A DNA stretch of 64,000 nt from Plutella xylostella (lineage: Eukaryota > Arthropoda > Insecta > Lepidoptera > Plutellidae). The stretch lies in assembly GCF_932276165.1 (NCBI RefSeq), contig NC_064001.1, positions 565,501 through 629,500 on the forward strand, written 5' to 3'. A model generated the notes under the pieces. The model worked only from the letters and a program-made list of their open reading frames with translations, ran no database searches and was not told the DNA's origin. The position numbers were made by a program, and so were the translations under genes. Shown piece by piece: positions 55,501 to 64,000 of the stretch (within the stretch, counting starts at the first letter, position 1; the number at the start of each line of letters is the position of its first letter).

Positions 55501-55815
55501 GCTGCTTTTTCCTTTCCAGAAAAAGGAGTAATTATCTTCGCGCAGACTGCCCTCCTCTAGAAGTCTGGTCTCCTGAAGCGCAGCTATGTCAATGCGAAGG
55601 CGGAGCAGCTCTCTGTCTATGATTGCAGTTTTTCTTATTTCAGGCATAATGTCAGCTGTTGATAAATTATCATCATTTCCGAGAAGCATCGTTCGAACAT
55701 TCCATGTGGCAAACCTAGTTGTCGGGAGAGTATCGTTTTTGTTTTTTCTTTGATTTCTGCTAGGTGCACTAATACTCATCCTGTTGCAGACACTATGACA
55801 TGCCTGTTGCTCCAC
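52546..55815 (-). CDS. LINE endonuclease-reverse transcriptase
   Basis: 1089 residues, no internal stop. Nicks target DNA and copies the element RNA at the nick. An APE-type endonuclease occupies ~30-310: TRFATWNVRTM, the catalytic-acid box AALQETRL, LLGDFNAR, and the final TDHSLVM. The reverse transcriptase occupies ~500-830: CNSYRGISLLS, SQCGFRAGRSTADMIFTLRQ, AFVDLNKAFDTVS, RGVRQGCVLAPTLFGIFLSA and YADDAALV. The C-terminal region has RRLRWLGHVHRMD and a terminal Cys/His knuckle, CNRCGKKC..GLYSHQRRC. All catalytic motifs look intact. The chosen ATG follows the 700 bp UTR; MSISAP, 12 codons later, is an alternative. Products of this type are often annotated as 'craniofacial development protein 2-like'. 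The clade is not settled by eye. Confidence 0.92.
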   Translation of the reverse strand: MEQQACHSVCNRMSISAPSRNQRKNKNDTLPTTRFATWNVRTMLLGNDDNLSTADIMPEIRKTAIIDRELLRLRIDIAALQETRLLEEGSLREDNYSFFWKGKSSGERREHGVGFAVRNGLLGCIQTPEYLSERLMTLRLMSTAGPITLISAYSPTLKAPADVKDKFYEDLQRILEKVQASDKLLLLGDFNARIGRNTNDWPECIGSHGLGKMNENGQRLLEFCALNSLCVTNTYFKNKLMHKVSWKHPRSGHWHQIDFVITRRKDLRDILNSRTYHSADCNTDHSLVMAKTRHNPKRIHSAISTSRKVALNTAAMMDQDRCKKLEELINHQLSAEHLAECASVEDMWHMIKQKILSAAENIFGRKEKVASDWFAEYAHILLPLIEVKRAAHIDLLNSHNDLARQSTYKAAKSEVQRVSRNCANEYWSNLCQSIQKCRDTGDLRGMYQGIKRAIGPTKRKRAAIKDLDGNPIADKNGELTRWAQHYSNLYSQEVDIHPDALATFATHSVVTELDNPPTGDEFFKAVRGLKLGKSTGLDNLPAELIRLGCVSSPLYALLLRCWDEETIPQDMRDAEIITLYKGKGDRGDCNSYRGISLLSIAGKAFAKVVLNRLETLAARIYPESQCGFRAGRSTADMIFTLRQLQEKCREHRTPLYMAFVDLNKAFDTVSRKGLYEVLCRVGCPPKLLKLVRSFHDNMNGSVMFDGERSTAFCVNRGVRQGCVLAPTLFGIFLSALLLTDFENCDVGVHLHTRTDGRLFNIGLLKSKRLRLDLIARELLYADDAALVANSENELQELLTRFSKACHLFSMSINTKKTVVMVQSVDRPPKITLDGAVLDVVDHFCYLGSITTSALTTDKEIDSRIGKASTSFGKLYTRVWRNSKLTTHTKVLVYQTCVLSILLYASETWTTYAKQERKLNAFHMRCLRSILGVTWEDKVTNRNVLEKTRCCSITAILKQRRLRWLGHVHRMDSGRLPRQVMLGQIADTKRPVGRPALRFKDCCKRDMHSFGLQTDSWETRAEMRPEWRRDIQAGMAKHDEDWLENLKQKKNRRAMPPPLESRFVCNRCGKKCRAAIGLYSHQRRCGRRSS

Positions 55816-56515
55816 ACACCTATAGGAGCGCAGAATGAGAGGCGGACCAGTACCTTATTGGCCGGGGGCTGCCCAGCTTAGGCAGGCGGTAACTGGTCAA
55901 TTAGCCGCGATGGACTATCCTACCGACAGGAGCCACCCCTGGCGCCCGCGCACACGCCCATCAGCGCCGGGCTTATGACCGGTGACTGCGACTCCCCGTG
56001 TTGTGTTCCGCACCGATTTAGGTACGAGTGGAGTGTCCTCTCCACAGGCGCTGCATGCCTGGGACACGTTTTAAAGACCACGAACTTGCCCAGCGTCCGT
56101 GACCTTCTCTCGACCTCTACGACTGAGTCCTCAGGAATGACGAGTCATTACGTGAGGGGCCGCGTTGGTTGCAGGAGCTGCCGACTTGTTCGGGTTAGAC
56201 CTTAATGTCGCCTACGGTACTCCGGATCCGTCGCCCCATCCGCCAGCGTGTGCCGTACCGAAGCCCACCTTCTCCGCCACATCTACCGTTAGGGGCTTCA
56301 CCCGTAACCCTGGGCACGGGGTCCACGATATACCCCGCAGAACTGGGTCCCTGTCCGAACATCGCCACCCGCACACTCCGGCCTACTGGAGTGTGGGGTG
56401 CCCACCCCCGCGACATGGACGCGCCGGACAGGACTTATCTTGGTGGAGTGCAGGGAAGATGACCCTGTCCTCCCCAAGACCGGGTTAATGACTCGTATGA
56501 TTCCGAGACCAAAGG
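55816..56515 (-). promoter_or_regulatory. LINE 5' UTR, probable internal promoter
   Basis: 700 bp of G/C-rich, stop-containing sequence from the exact 5' boundary to the ATG. Full-length LINEs need a promoter here. A perfect 8 bp stem (CACACTCC/GGAGTGTG, plus strand 56371-56394 approx.) is visible. No ribozyme fold was established. Confidence 0.5.
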
Positions 56516-56575
56516 CTTACTTCAAGTAGGTACGTAATAAGTACCTATAATGCCAAATTTATCATTAGTAATTTA

Positions 56576-59500
56576 TCAAAACAAATTGTTTAAATCAAAT
56601 CCTAAGCCAGCGTGCGTTCGAGTCTTTGACCTAGTTACGGGACCGGTAACAATAGACGTCGGTGTGTCGGAGGCGCTCGCAGAGGGCAATGCTCTCTTAT
56701 CAGTAATCAGCTGTGGTGCGGCACAGCTGACGGCGGGCCCGGGCTGCGCCGGCGCCGGCTGCCGCGCCACCAGGTGCCGCCTGTTGCGGCGGTAGCGGCG
56801 CCCCACCGCGTCCTCCACTATGTATGACCTAGGCTCTGAGGATTTCGCAATGACCTTGACAGGTCTGCCTATGTTATCCCCTGCAAGAACTACCCTATCA
56901 CCCTGTTTAAGCGTAGGTAGGTCCCTAGCCGTCTTATTATAATTTGAATTAGATTTTTTCTTATGACTCATTAGCGCTTGATAATTTTTTGAATTATCAA
57001 CTGATTCATACATTAACTTTCTACTCATTGGTAATCTATTGTGCAAACGGCGGCCCATAAGTATCTGGGCTGGAGAATCCATATCGTCCCGCGGAGTCGT
57101 TCTAAAATTTAATAAGCTTAGATGAAAATCATGACCTGAATCAATGCACTTCTTCAATATATTTTTAACTGACTGCACAGCACGTTCACTTTTGCCGTTC
57201 GATTGCGGATAGTGTGGAGAAGAAGTAGTATGTCGAACTTCCCAAGACTCTAAAAACTTTTTGAACTCGGCTGAGCTATAGGCCGGTCCGTTGTCCGTAA
57301 CCAATTCAATTGGTATTCCGTGTCTACCAAATTGCTCTTTTAGGGCATTTATTACAGCTTTGCTACATATACTGTTAAGCTCATTAACTTCAACATAATT
57401 GGAAAAATAGTCTACTAATATAACGTAATATTTTCTACGATACTCGAAGATGTCTGAACCTAGCTTTAACCAAGGCCTGTCGGGCACGGGGTGCGGGCGC
57501 GCGGGCTCGCGGCGCGGGCGCGGCGCGTGCGCGGCGCAGGTGGCGCACGCGCGGACATGCCCCTCCACGTCCCGGGACATCCCCGGCCAAAACATCACAT
57601 CTCGTGCCCTTTGCTTACACCTATCTATGCCTAGGTGACCTTCATGGACTCGCGATAACATTTCATCACGTAAACAAACCGGTATGAAGATTTGATTGTT
57701 TTTTAAAATCAAGCCGTCAATATATTGTAAACTTTCCCGATATGACCAAAATACTCGCATTTTGTCATTCATTATGTATATTTTACTAGGCCAACCCTTC
57801 ATAATATATTCAATTAATACTTTACAGTCTTCGTCTAATGCTGTGTGCCTTCTTATCAATTCTAACTTGCTATCGCTATAGGGTACGCTTGATATCATAA
57901 AACAGGTTTGCGCTTCAACCTCCTCACTCACACCACGATCTACCATCACGTCTGTCGTCGGCGCCCGAGACAATGTGTCCGCAATGTACATGTATTTACC
58001 CGGAGTATATACTACATTGATGGTGTAACATTGTATTCGCAACATCATTCGCTGAATGCGCGCCGGAACACTTATTAATGATTTTTTAAATAAAGCTTCA
58101 AGTGGCTTGTGGTCAGATTGAACTGTGATATCGCTTCTGCCGTAAATGTATTGATGAAAACGCTCACATGCAAAAACAATTGCTAACATCTCCTTTTCGA
58201 TTTGCGCGTAGCGAGTTTGAGTGTCGGTGAGGGTGAGCGACGCGAACTCGACCGGCCGCCCGCCCTGCAGCAGCACGGCGCCCAGCGCGCCCGCGCTGGC
58301 GTCCACCTGCAGCACCACCGGCGCCTCCGCCGAGTACAGCGCCAGCACCGGCGCCACACACAGTGCTGCTTTTATGTTATCTACGGCATCTGAATGTTGT
58401 TTTTCCCAAATAAACACAGCATCTTTCTTCAGTAAGCATCTAAGAACAGTTACCATACTTGAGTAACCTTGAATGAATTTTGATAGGTAATTAACCATTC
58501 CTAAAAATCGCTCTAGTGCTTTCCTATCTGTTGGATAAGGCATATCCACAATAGCTTTGATTTTAGTATTATCCGGGCGCATACCTGACTCGTCAAATAT
58601 ATGACCTAAAAACACTACTTCCCTAAGTCCAAATTTACACTTTTCTTTGTTGAATTTTATTCCAATTTCTCTTGCTCGCTCTAATAACTTTTCTAGCCGA
58701 CTGTCATGTTCCTCTTTAGTTCTTCCCCATACAATAATATCATCTATGAAGGACTCCGTACCCTCTAAGTCCTCTAAGTACTGGCGAATTTTAGCATGAA
58801 ATACCTCACTAGCGCAGTTGACCCCGTACGGTAGGCGTAAGAATTGGAATCTGCCAAACGGTGTGCTGAAGGTGCAGAGGTCCGCGCTCGCATCGTCCAG
58901 CTCGATCATCCAGAAGCCGGAGCGGGCGTCCAGCAGGCTGAACCAGGCCGCCCCGCGCAGGCGCGCCGCCAGCTCGCTCACCGTCGGCAGCGCGTAGTGT
59001 GCGCGGCGCACGGCGCGGTTTAATGGTCGCGGGTCGAGGCACAAACGAATATCACCATTTTTCTTTGGCGCCAATACAATAGCATTCACCCAATCGGTCG
59101 GATGAGTCACCTTCCTAATTACACCGAGGTCCGTCATTCTTTGTAACTCACAGAGGAGTTTATCACGCATACCTAACGGTATTTTTCTCGCAGAACATAC
59201 AACTGGCTGAACGGATTCGTCTATAGAAATAGTGTATTTTCCAGGCAATTTACCTAACCCATGAAACAAATCTTTATACTGTCTATTTATATTTATACTG
59301 TTCACTCTGTTTATTAGGTTCATGTGAATGCATGCATCTAAACCAATAACACTTTGACATTGAAAATCAGCAATAACAAAAGATAAAATGTACGCTGTAT
59401 TTTTATAAAACAATTGAATGTTTGTTTGTCCTACAATAGGTATATTGTTTCCTGTAAATGAGTGAACTCTTTTATGAAATGGCCTTAAATTGCTCAGGGA

Positions 59501-60511
59501 ATAACCTAATTCCAAATATAGACTTTTAGGTAATACATTTAGCATCGATCCTGTATCTAATTTACATGAAATATTCTTACCATTGCATACAAAGATCTCA
59601 ATCCATTCCTTATTGTTATTGTTCTTGTTGTCCTCAATAGTGTTTACGTAAAACAACTCATCACTAGAATCATCCTCGACACTGAGATTCATCACTTTTT
59701 GCCCACTATGGACACACATTTTAGCAAAATGACCTTTTTTATCACACACATAACACGAAGCACTGTGTGCTGGGCACTTGTCCCCTCCAGCACACCTGTA
59801 GTAGCCGCAGGAGGCGCAGGCGTCGCGCGGCGCGGCCCAGCGCCTGCCCCCGCGGCGCGCGCCGCCGCCTCGCCTGCCGCGCCAGCCGCCGCGGCCCTCG
59901 CGCTCCGTCCTGCTGTTCACAGCGTCCACCCTCGCTTCACTGGAGGTCCCTTCTATGCAGCGACTTTCCTCTTTGGATAGTTCGGCGGCCTCACACACTT
60001 GCACTGCCTTCGCCAAACTGAGGTCGTCGGTCCGTAGCAGACGGTCTCGGACGGTGTTGCTTGCTATTCCACACACTATCCGATCCTTGATCAAGCTATC
60101 AGTTAGATCACCAAAGTCACAATTTTGACTTAGCAACCGCAACGCCGTCACAAATTGATCAATTGTTTCACCTTGCTCTTGATTGCGTGAGAAAAACTTA
60201 AACCTTGACATTGTGATATTGGGTTTAGTACCAAAGTGCGCATCAAATTTTGTCAAAATACATTTAAGGTTATGTTCACTTTCACTCTTGAGATATGTGA
60301 ATGTACTAAAGATCTCGTAGCCGCTCGGACCGATGAGGTTAACCAACAAACTGGCCTGAATCTCTTCAGACTCCTTGCTCACTCCGGATGCTATGAGAAA
60401 CACCTCGAACTGTTTCCGCCATTTTCGCCACGCGTCGGCGCGCGCGACCGGACCACCTTCGACCGCTAGTTCACCCGGAGGACGCGCGTGTTCCATTATT
60501 ATTATTATCAC
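56576..60511 (-). CDS. gag-pol polyprotein of the mag-like Ty3/Gypsy element
   Basis: 1311 residues in one frame with no gag/pol frameshift. Initiation may be at M1 or at M6 (MEHARPPG). Gag occupies ~1-230. A zinc-knuckle region follows (CASC..., then CYVCDKKGHFAKMC with C253, C256, H261, C266). Protease has CKLDTGS (D319). Reverse transcriptase spans ~440-620, with FSLLDARSGF (D528) and FIDD (588-591). RNase H follows (LQVDASAGALGAVLL, VQSDHKPLE). Integrase has an HHCC domain (HEGHLGIDR...CATC) and a DDE core (LGSDIFEY, VTDNGP, SNGKSERA), ending in a basic SH3-like tail. The frame is intact. Very G/C-rich patches (57480-57550, 58240-58345, 58860-59015, 59800-59960) alternate with A/T-rich segments. 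There is no envelope gene. Confidence 0.95.
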   Translation of the reverse strand: MIIIIMEHARPPGELAVEGGPVARADAWRKWRKQFEVFLIASGVSKESEEIQASLLVNLIGPSGYEIFSTFTYLKSESEHNLKCILTKFDAHFGTKPNITMSRFKFFSRNQEQGETIDQFVTALRLLSQNCDFGDLTDSLIKDRIVCGIASNTVRDRLLRTDDLSLAKAVQVCEAAELSKEESRCIEGTSSEARVDAVNSRTEREGRGGWRGRRGGGARRGGRRWAAPRDACASCGYYRCAGGDKCPAHSASCYVCDKKGHFAKMCVHSGQKVMNLSVEDDSSDELFYVNTIEDNKNNNNKEWIEIFVCNGKNISCKLDTGSMLNVLPKSLYLELGYSLSNLRPFHKRVHSFTGNNIPIVGQTNIQLFYKNTAYILSFVIADFQCQSVIGLDACIHMNLINRVNSININRQYKDLFHGLGKLPGKYTISIDESVQPVVCSARKIPLGMRDKLLCELQRMTDLGVIRKVTHPTDWVNAIVLAPKKNGDIRLCLDPRPLNRAVRRAHYALPTVSELAARLRGAAWFSLLDARSGFWMIELDDASADLCTFSTPFGRFQFLRLPYGVNCASEVFHAKIRQYLEDLEGTESFIDDIIVWGRTKEEHDSRLEKLLERAREIGIKFNKEKCKFGLREVVFLGHIFDESGMRPDNTKIKAIVDMPYPTDRKALERFLGMVNYLSKFIQGYSSMVTVLRCLLKKDAVFIWEKQHSDAVDNIKAALCVAPVLALYSAEAPVVLQVDASAGALGAVLLQGGRPVEFASLTLTDTQTRYAQIEKEMLAIVFACERFHQYIYGRSDITVQSDHKPLEALFKKSLISVPARIQRMMLRIQCYTINVVYTPGKYMYIADTLSRAPTTDVMVDRGVSEEVEAQTCFMISSVPYSDSKLELIRRHTALDEDCKVLIEYIMKGWPSKIYIMNDKMRVFWSYRESLQYIDGLILKNNQIFIPVCLRDEMLSRVHEGHLGIDRCKQRARDVMFWPGMSRDVEGHVRACATCAAHAPRPRREPARPHPVPDRPWLKLGSDIFEYRRKYYVILVDYFSNYVEVNELNSICSKAVINALKEQFGRHGIPIELVTDNGPAYSSAEFKKFLESWEVRHTTSSPHYPQSNGKSERAVQSVKNILKKCIDSGHDFHLSLLNFRTTPRDDMDSPAQILMGRRLHNRLPMSRKLMYESVDNSKNYQALMSHKKKSNSNYNKTARDLPTLKQGDRVVLAGDNIGRPVKVIAKSSEPRSYIVEDAVGRRYRRNRRHLVARQPAPAQPGPAVSCAAPQLITDKRALPSASASDTPTSIVTGPVTRSKTRTHAGLGFDLNNLF

Positions 60512-60588
60512 AAATTGTTTTAGTGATCACGTAATAAACACTGAGATCAAAATACGCCGTGATATCTCAGATATTTAATTAAATTTAA

Positions 60589-60603
60589 GCACCGCTGTCA
60601 CCA
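60589..60603 (-). promoter_or_regulatory. Primer binding site of the mag-like element
   Basis: TGGTGACAGCGGTGC begins immediately after the 5' LTR's terminal CA. The TGG start complements a tRNA CCA end. Which tRNA is used was not determined. Confidence 0.7.
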
Positions 60604-60682
60604 TGTAGTGAAACACACGCTAGTTGGTTAAACACTGGTTTATTTCACAAAGTACCCTCCATAAGTACATAATAACACCACA
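60604..60682 (-). repeat. 5' LTR of the mag-like element
   Basis: 79 bp, TG...CA ends, no difference seen from the copy at 52009-52087. Confidence 0.92.
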
Positions 60683-61059
60683 ATCTGTATCTTGTATATA
60701 GTGATAGCGGTAGTCCAAGAAATATATTTTTTAACCATTATTGTATTAAAAAGTCTTATACCTCCTCAATGTCAATAAATAACAACAGTAATTCTTGTTT
60801 ACAAGGCGCATTTCTTATAATTCGTTCATTCTGTTCATTGAGACATTAACTATCGTCAATCGATACAATTAAATGCGTATTCTAATCTTCCTCTGAAACA
60901 GTCTACATTCCTGACACGCTTAGGCCGAAACATTTAAAAAGGTCGCTCTTTAAGAAAAGCATTCGCATTCAGATAAAAAACATAATAATCGTTGAACTGG
61001 CTTCGTAATTGCTGAGCGCAATTCTCGAAATAAAACCCACCTATTTATGCAAATACTCG

Positions 61060-61640
61060 GCTACACCGGTCGTAACCGGTTCCCTCCAGCTCGCTCCGGT
61101 TCGCTCCGGTCATAATCAGTATACGCACTCCAAGATGTCTGCTAATTGCCGCCGTTGGATTTCCGAGCACAGCATTACTTAACAAATTTTAATATTTCTT
61201 CTCAGTCGTAATGAGGATGATTAGGCGGAACGAGCGGTGTACAAAGGCCGCCATTTTGAATCCAAAGATCACGCTACACCGTGGAGTGGAGGGAGCATCT
61301 TCATTTTTCTTTGGCAGTTTTATAAGGAACATCTCCAATTAATTTGTCGTCAAGTGCTTGTACGGAGCTCTGTAATTGCCTCGGGAACAAGTTTCGTATC
61401 AAAAGCCGCACTTTTGCTGGGTCTTAATGAAGAGTTGTCACCTCGCGCGCCCGCGGCGGCTGGCTCAAAGGTTAGTCCCACAATGAGTCTCGGCAAAATG
61501 TTATATAATAAATGTAAAAAGAGCTTTTTTAATAAAGGCTTGTTTCGTTGCGACAAAGCCTGCGGGTGTATTGTGCTGAAGGTTCAGTTTCGGGGTTGTT
61601 CCTGTTGTACTGTAGGTCAGGAGTTCGTCTCAAAAAAAAA
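61060..61640. promoter_or_regulatory. Candidate conserved non-coding element
   Basis: Mixed CpG-rich words (GGCTACACCGGTCGTAACCG, CTCGCGCGCCCGCGGCGG) and A/T homeobox-like sites (CTCCAATTAATTTGTCGTC) form a patch unlike the flanks. A frame at 61237-61647 spans it but shows no domain. Function inferred from composition only. Confidence 0.25.
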
Positions 61641-63604
61641 CTGGTAGATAGGTTGGGGGGTGGTGCTGTAGGTTATCTGAAGAACAAAAAAAGCATGGAT
61701 TAAATTATTAATACTTGTTTAAATCGTTTGACATATTTTAATTTATTTATTAACAATAAGCAACCCCAGCCTTCGTAAAATATTAATATATTATTTGCCT
61801 CAGTCTCTGAAAACCTTCGCTCAAAACAAGTCCACTACTACGGTACTAAAAATATAACTAAATCGACATGATCAGTAAGTATATAAGTGATTATAGATAG
61901 GTAATGCTTTAAGTAATAAGGCGGTTTTTATTCTACTTCATTTATAAATAGGTATATTTTTTTCATGTTGCAACAAAAAGTAAGTATTCTATTCTAGGTC
62001 CAGCTGGGCGGTACCCGCGGTCCTGGCGACGTCTCTCCATTCAGGCTTCGACGCTTTTGACCGACTTTTATTTATACTGAACCGCTTATAACACCCTTCC
62101 CCCGCTAGGTCCAGTGGACCACATCGATACGACTGTGCGGCGAGGGTTAGCCTTGTTCGGACTTGTATGTGGAATAGTTATGTTATTACGTAAGTACTCG
62201 TATGTAGACGACAAACACACATTGCCTCGAATAATAAAATTTTGGTCTATATTGAAATAGTGAAAGAAATATTCTTAATTCGTCTTAGTTTACGGAGAAG
62301 AAAGGGAATAAGAAACTTCAGAGGTATTTTTTCATTGGTAGGAAATAGGCAGGCATTAATTACTTTTATTTATCTATTTAAGCTAAAATGAATTAATGCA
62401 ATAGAAGCCAACTTATTTACTCATTCCTATAATTGTAATCTGTTATGTAAAGTGTATGAAAATCTAGGTAAGAGTAACATAACTTAGCGAATTCTGTGCT
62501 GCTTATATAGTTATTTACGTAGGTTTATAATATTGTAGTTATTTAGTGGTGGGCAATACATCATATATGGGTGTATACATATATCCTTGTTATGTTATAA
62601 ATAAATGCGAACGTATATGAGTAGGTATTTTTGCTTAAAAATTTCAAGTAAAAGTATATTGGATTTACATGAAAATTTTTATACTTAAATAATAAATATG
62701 TGGGGACATCTCACACACACAATACTTATACTACCTGAGACACCCTGCATTAGCACATAAGCTTTCACAAACCACACTTTTTATCCCAGAATTCCCACGG
62801 GAAAACTTAAAACCTCTTTCCTAGAATACCGTGACCTCACCGTGGTCCGGACAGCTTTATTTTCTGGGAAGGATCCAGCATCGCATTGAGGCGACGAGCC
62901 ATAACTAGCCCATTACCATATAGATTAGATGGAGGTGTGTAACGAATACTAATAGACGGCCTACACGAGCCGCGCCTGTGTTAGTGATACTGGCGTCTTT
63001 GGGATAGTTTTATTACGTCGACTATTATAGCTATGAAGTTTCAAATACAAAGCACATTAGGTATGTACTTCAGAGTAGAGTTTCAATTACAATTAAAATA
63101 CTGTATGTTTTTAAGGAGGAGGTCTTACATTGTCTGTATAGGTTCCTCAATTATTCGTCACTAGCTAAACCATTCTAGGCCTAAGATCGTTCTTTCATTG
63201 TAAGGAGAGCCGAGCCCTAGCAATGGGGAGTTGGGGACGTGATGGGTCGTGATGACGATTATGATAAATATTTTCATCACGGTGGTGACAAGACAACCCC
63301 TAGACGCGCTCTAGTGTCTCGTGTTTATCACCTACACTGCTAAATATAATTATTCAAATAATGCAAAGTCAATTACACCTAAAGGCAAAGCTTATCAGTA
63401 CTTTACGAGGATACTACTATACTTGGAAGAAATAAACGGGATTAAAATCCTTAGTAAGTCGTAGCTAGAAGTGCGCAGTATTTACAGAGGAAGTAAGTAA
63501 TAAAATTTCACTTATCGTGAACAAAGGATGTGTATTGTTTGCGATGGCGCGTCTGGCTGGCTCGGGATCGGGATTCATTCTCGTTCGATTCTAGAACCTA
63601 CAAT

Positions 63605-63806
63605 CGGATTTTCCAATTCTCTTCGCTTTGCCTCAAAAAGTTTTTTTTGTGTGAATTCCGTGTTAAAAAGTATCCTATGTGTTTGTAAAGGGTGTCAGCT
63701 AACTCCGTAGCAAATTTAATTGAAATCGGTTCAGCCGTTTTGACGTGAAGAAGTAACAAACATACACACACACCCGCGATTTTTCACTTTTATAATATAA
63801 GTGGGA
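63605..63806 (-). mobile_element. Helitron-like short element (copy 5)
   Basis: Minus strand starts TCCCACTTATATTATAAAAG. The body has 'CGGCTGAACCGATTTCAATT' and a GAATTCAC relic of the conserved 3' part. The CTAG end is lost. Confidence 0.5.
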
Positions 63807-64000
63807 CTATGGTTTTTGTTTGAGGGTCTTGGGAGAGGTTGACCATCAAAAACCTATGTCTATGTGACGACATAAATAAAAAAATCTGAAACATAATATT
63901 AACTTAACTACCTATATTAAGGTTTTCATTTTATGTATTGAATTAAGGTTTATGTAGGTACTTAGTTCATTGCAGAAAATTAAATAAGTCCCTGATAGTT

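Larger units (their letters stand above)
52496..56515 (-). mobile_element. Full-length 4.0 kb LINE inserted in the mag-like element
   Basis: Exact 11 bp repeats CTTACTTCAAG flank it (52485-52495 and 56516-56526), fixing both ends. On the minus strand: a 700 bp G/C-rich 5' UTR (56515-55816), one 1089-codon frame, and a 50 bp 3' UTR that lacks poly(A) and contains the palindrome CATCTATATAGATG (52512-52525). It lies in the same orientation as its host, within the region between pol and the 3' LTR. Confidence 0.9.
52009..60682 (-). mobile_element. Complete mag-like Ty3/Gypsy retrotransposon, split by a LINE
   Basis: Two 79 bp LTRs (60682-60604 and 52087-52009, identical by eye) begin TGTGGTGTTATTATG and end GTTTCACTACA. 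The 5 bp duplication ATCTG flanks the whole (52004-52008, 60683-60687). TGGTGACAGCGGTGC (60603-60589) is the primer-binding site position and AAGGGGGAAGA (52098-52088) the polypurine tract. Without the LINE at 52496-56515 and its duplication the element is ~4.64 kb, the size of Bombyx mag, which also has unusually short (77 bp) LTRs. A single long gag-pol frame is intact. Confidence 0.92.
60688..64000. other. Gene-free right end of window
   Basis: No gene recognised. 61060-61640 is a CpG-rich candidate regulatory patch. 62697-62722 is the inverted end of the type 1 SINE tail (TATGTGGGGACATCTC). 61998-62150 is G/C-rich (GTCCAGCTGGGCGGTACCCG, TAGGTCCAGTGGACCACATC) and unassigned. Confidence 0.4.

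Noticed and set aside
56165..56488. Frames in the LINE 5' UTR
   Set aside because: Lie in the G/C-rich UTR on the opposite strand to the element's ORF; no motif.
58164..58361. Gly/Ala/Arg-rich frames within gag-pol (58164-58361, 58809-59042, 59699-60021)
   Set aside because: Overlap the intact gag-pol frame and arise from its G/C-rich blocks.
61237..61647. 136-codon plus-strand frame
   Set aside because: No domain and low similarity to any remembered protein. Composition suggests a regulatory patch.
1..64000. CRISPR arrays, operons, bacterial-type systems
   Set aside because: No regularly spaced repeats with unique spacers, and every recognised gene is eukaryotic.

Overview
The window is animal nuclear DNA, almost certainly from a moth or butterfly. 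It has spliced genes with GT-AG introns, a 7tm_6 odorant receptor, a Ty3/Gypsy element with the very short (79 bp) LTRs and ~4.6 kb length known for the silkworm mag element, short A/T-rich CTAG-ended Helitron-like repeats, and tRNA-derived SINEs of lepidopteran type. No species is assigned. All names come from reading the sequence and recalling families; no search was run.

Layout. (1) 1-13.7 kb is gene-dense. After a non-LTR reverse transcriptase cut by the window edge come a minus-strand mitochondrial small-subunit protein (AURKAIP1/mS38, 2 exons), a block of nested transposons (3.7-5.85 kb), a plus-strand six-exon Arb2-domain gene of the FAM172/ARB2A family, and then the single-exon genes NOB1 (minus) and OXA1L (plus), which diverge from a ~400 bp shared upstream region. 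(2) 13.7-20.7 kb is mobile DNA: a ~4.4 kb terminal-inverted-repeat element with TA target duplication, holding a Helitron-like insert, a Jockey-like reverse transcriptase and an RTE-like fragment, followed by a 1.1 kb LTR element without pol. (3) 22.5-28.3 kb is a minus-strand six-exon odorant receptor of 400 codons. (4) 28.3-52 kb is gene-poor. It holds dispersed MITEs, SINEs, Helitron-like copies, a second inverted copy of the small LTR element, and some CpG-rich or homeodomain-site-like patches that could be regulatory. (5) 52.0-60.7 kb is a complete mag-like Ty3/Gypsy element (identical LTRs, 5 bp target duplication, intact gag-pol) that was later split by a full-length 4.0 kb LINE with its own 11 bp duplication and intact 1089-codon ORF. 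(6) 60.7-64 kb has no recognised gene.

How the genes relate. AURKAIP1/mS38 (mitoribosome), OXA1L (insertion of mitochondrially made proteins) and NOB1 (last cleavage of 18S rRNA) are ribosome or translation housekeeping genes packed within 9.3 kb. The ARB2A-like gene between them is of unknown function, and the odorant receptor is an unrelated sensory gene. The main novelty lies in the transposon archaeology: Foldback-like elements with 9 bp duplications, a three-level MITE nest, a miniature LTR element family, chimeric SINEs, and two intact, probably recently active retrotransposons.
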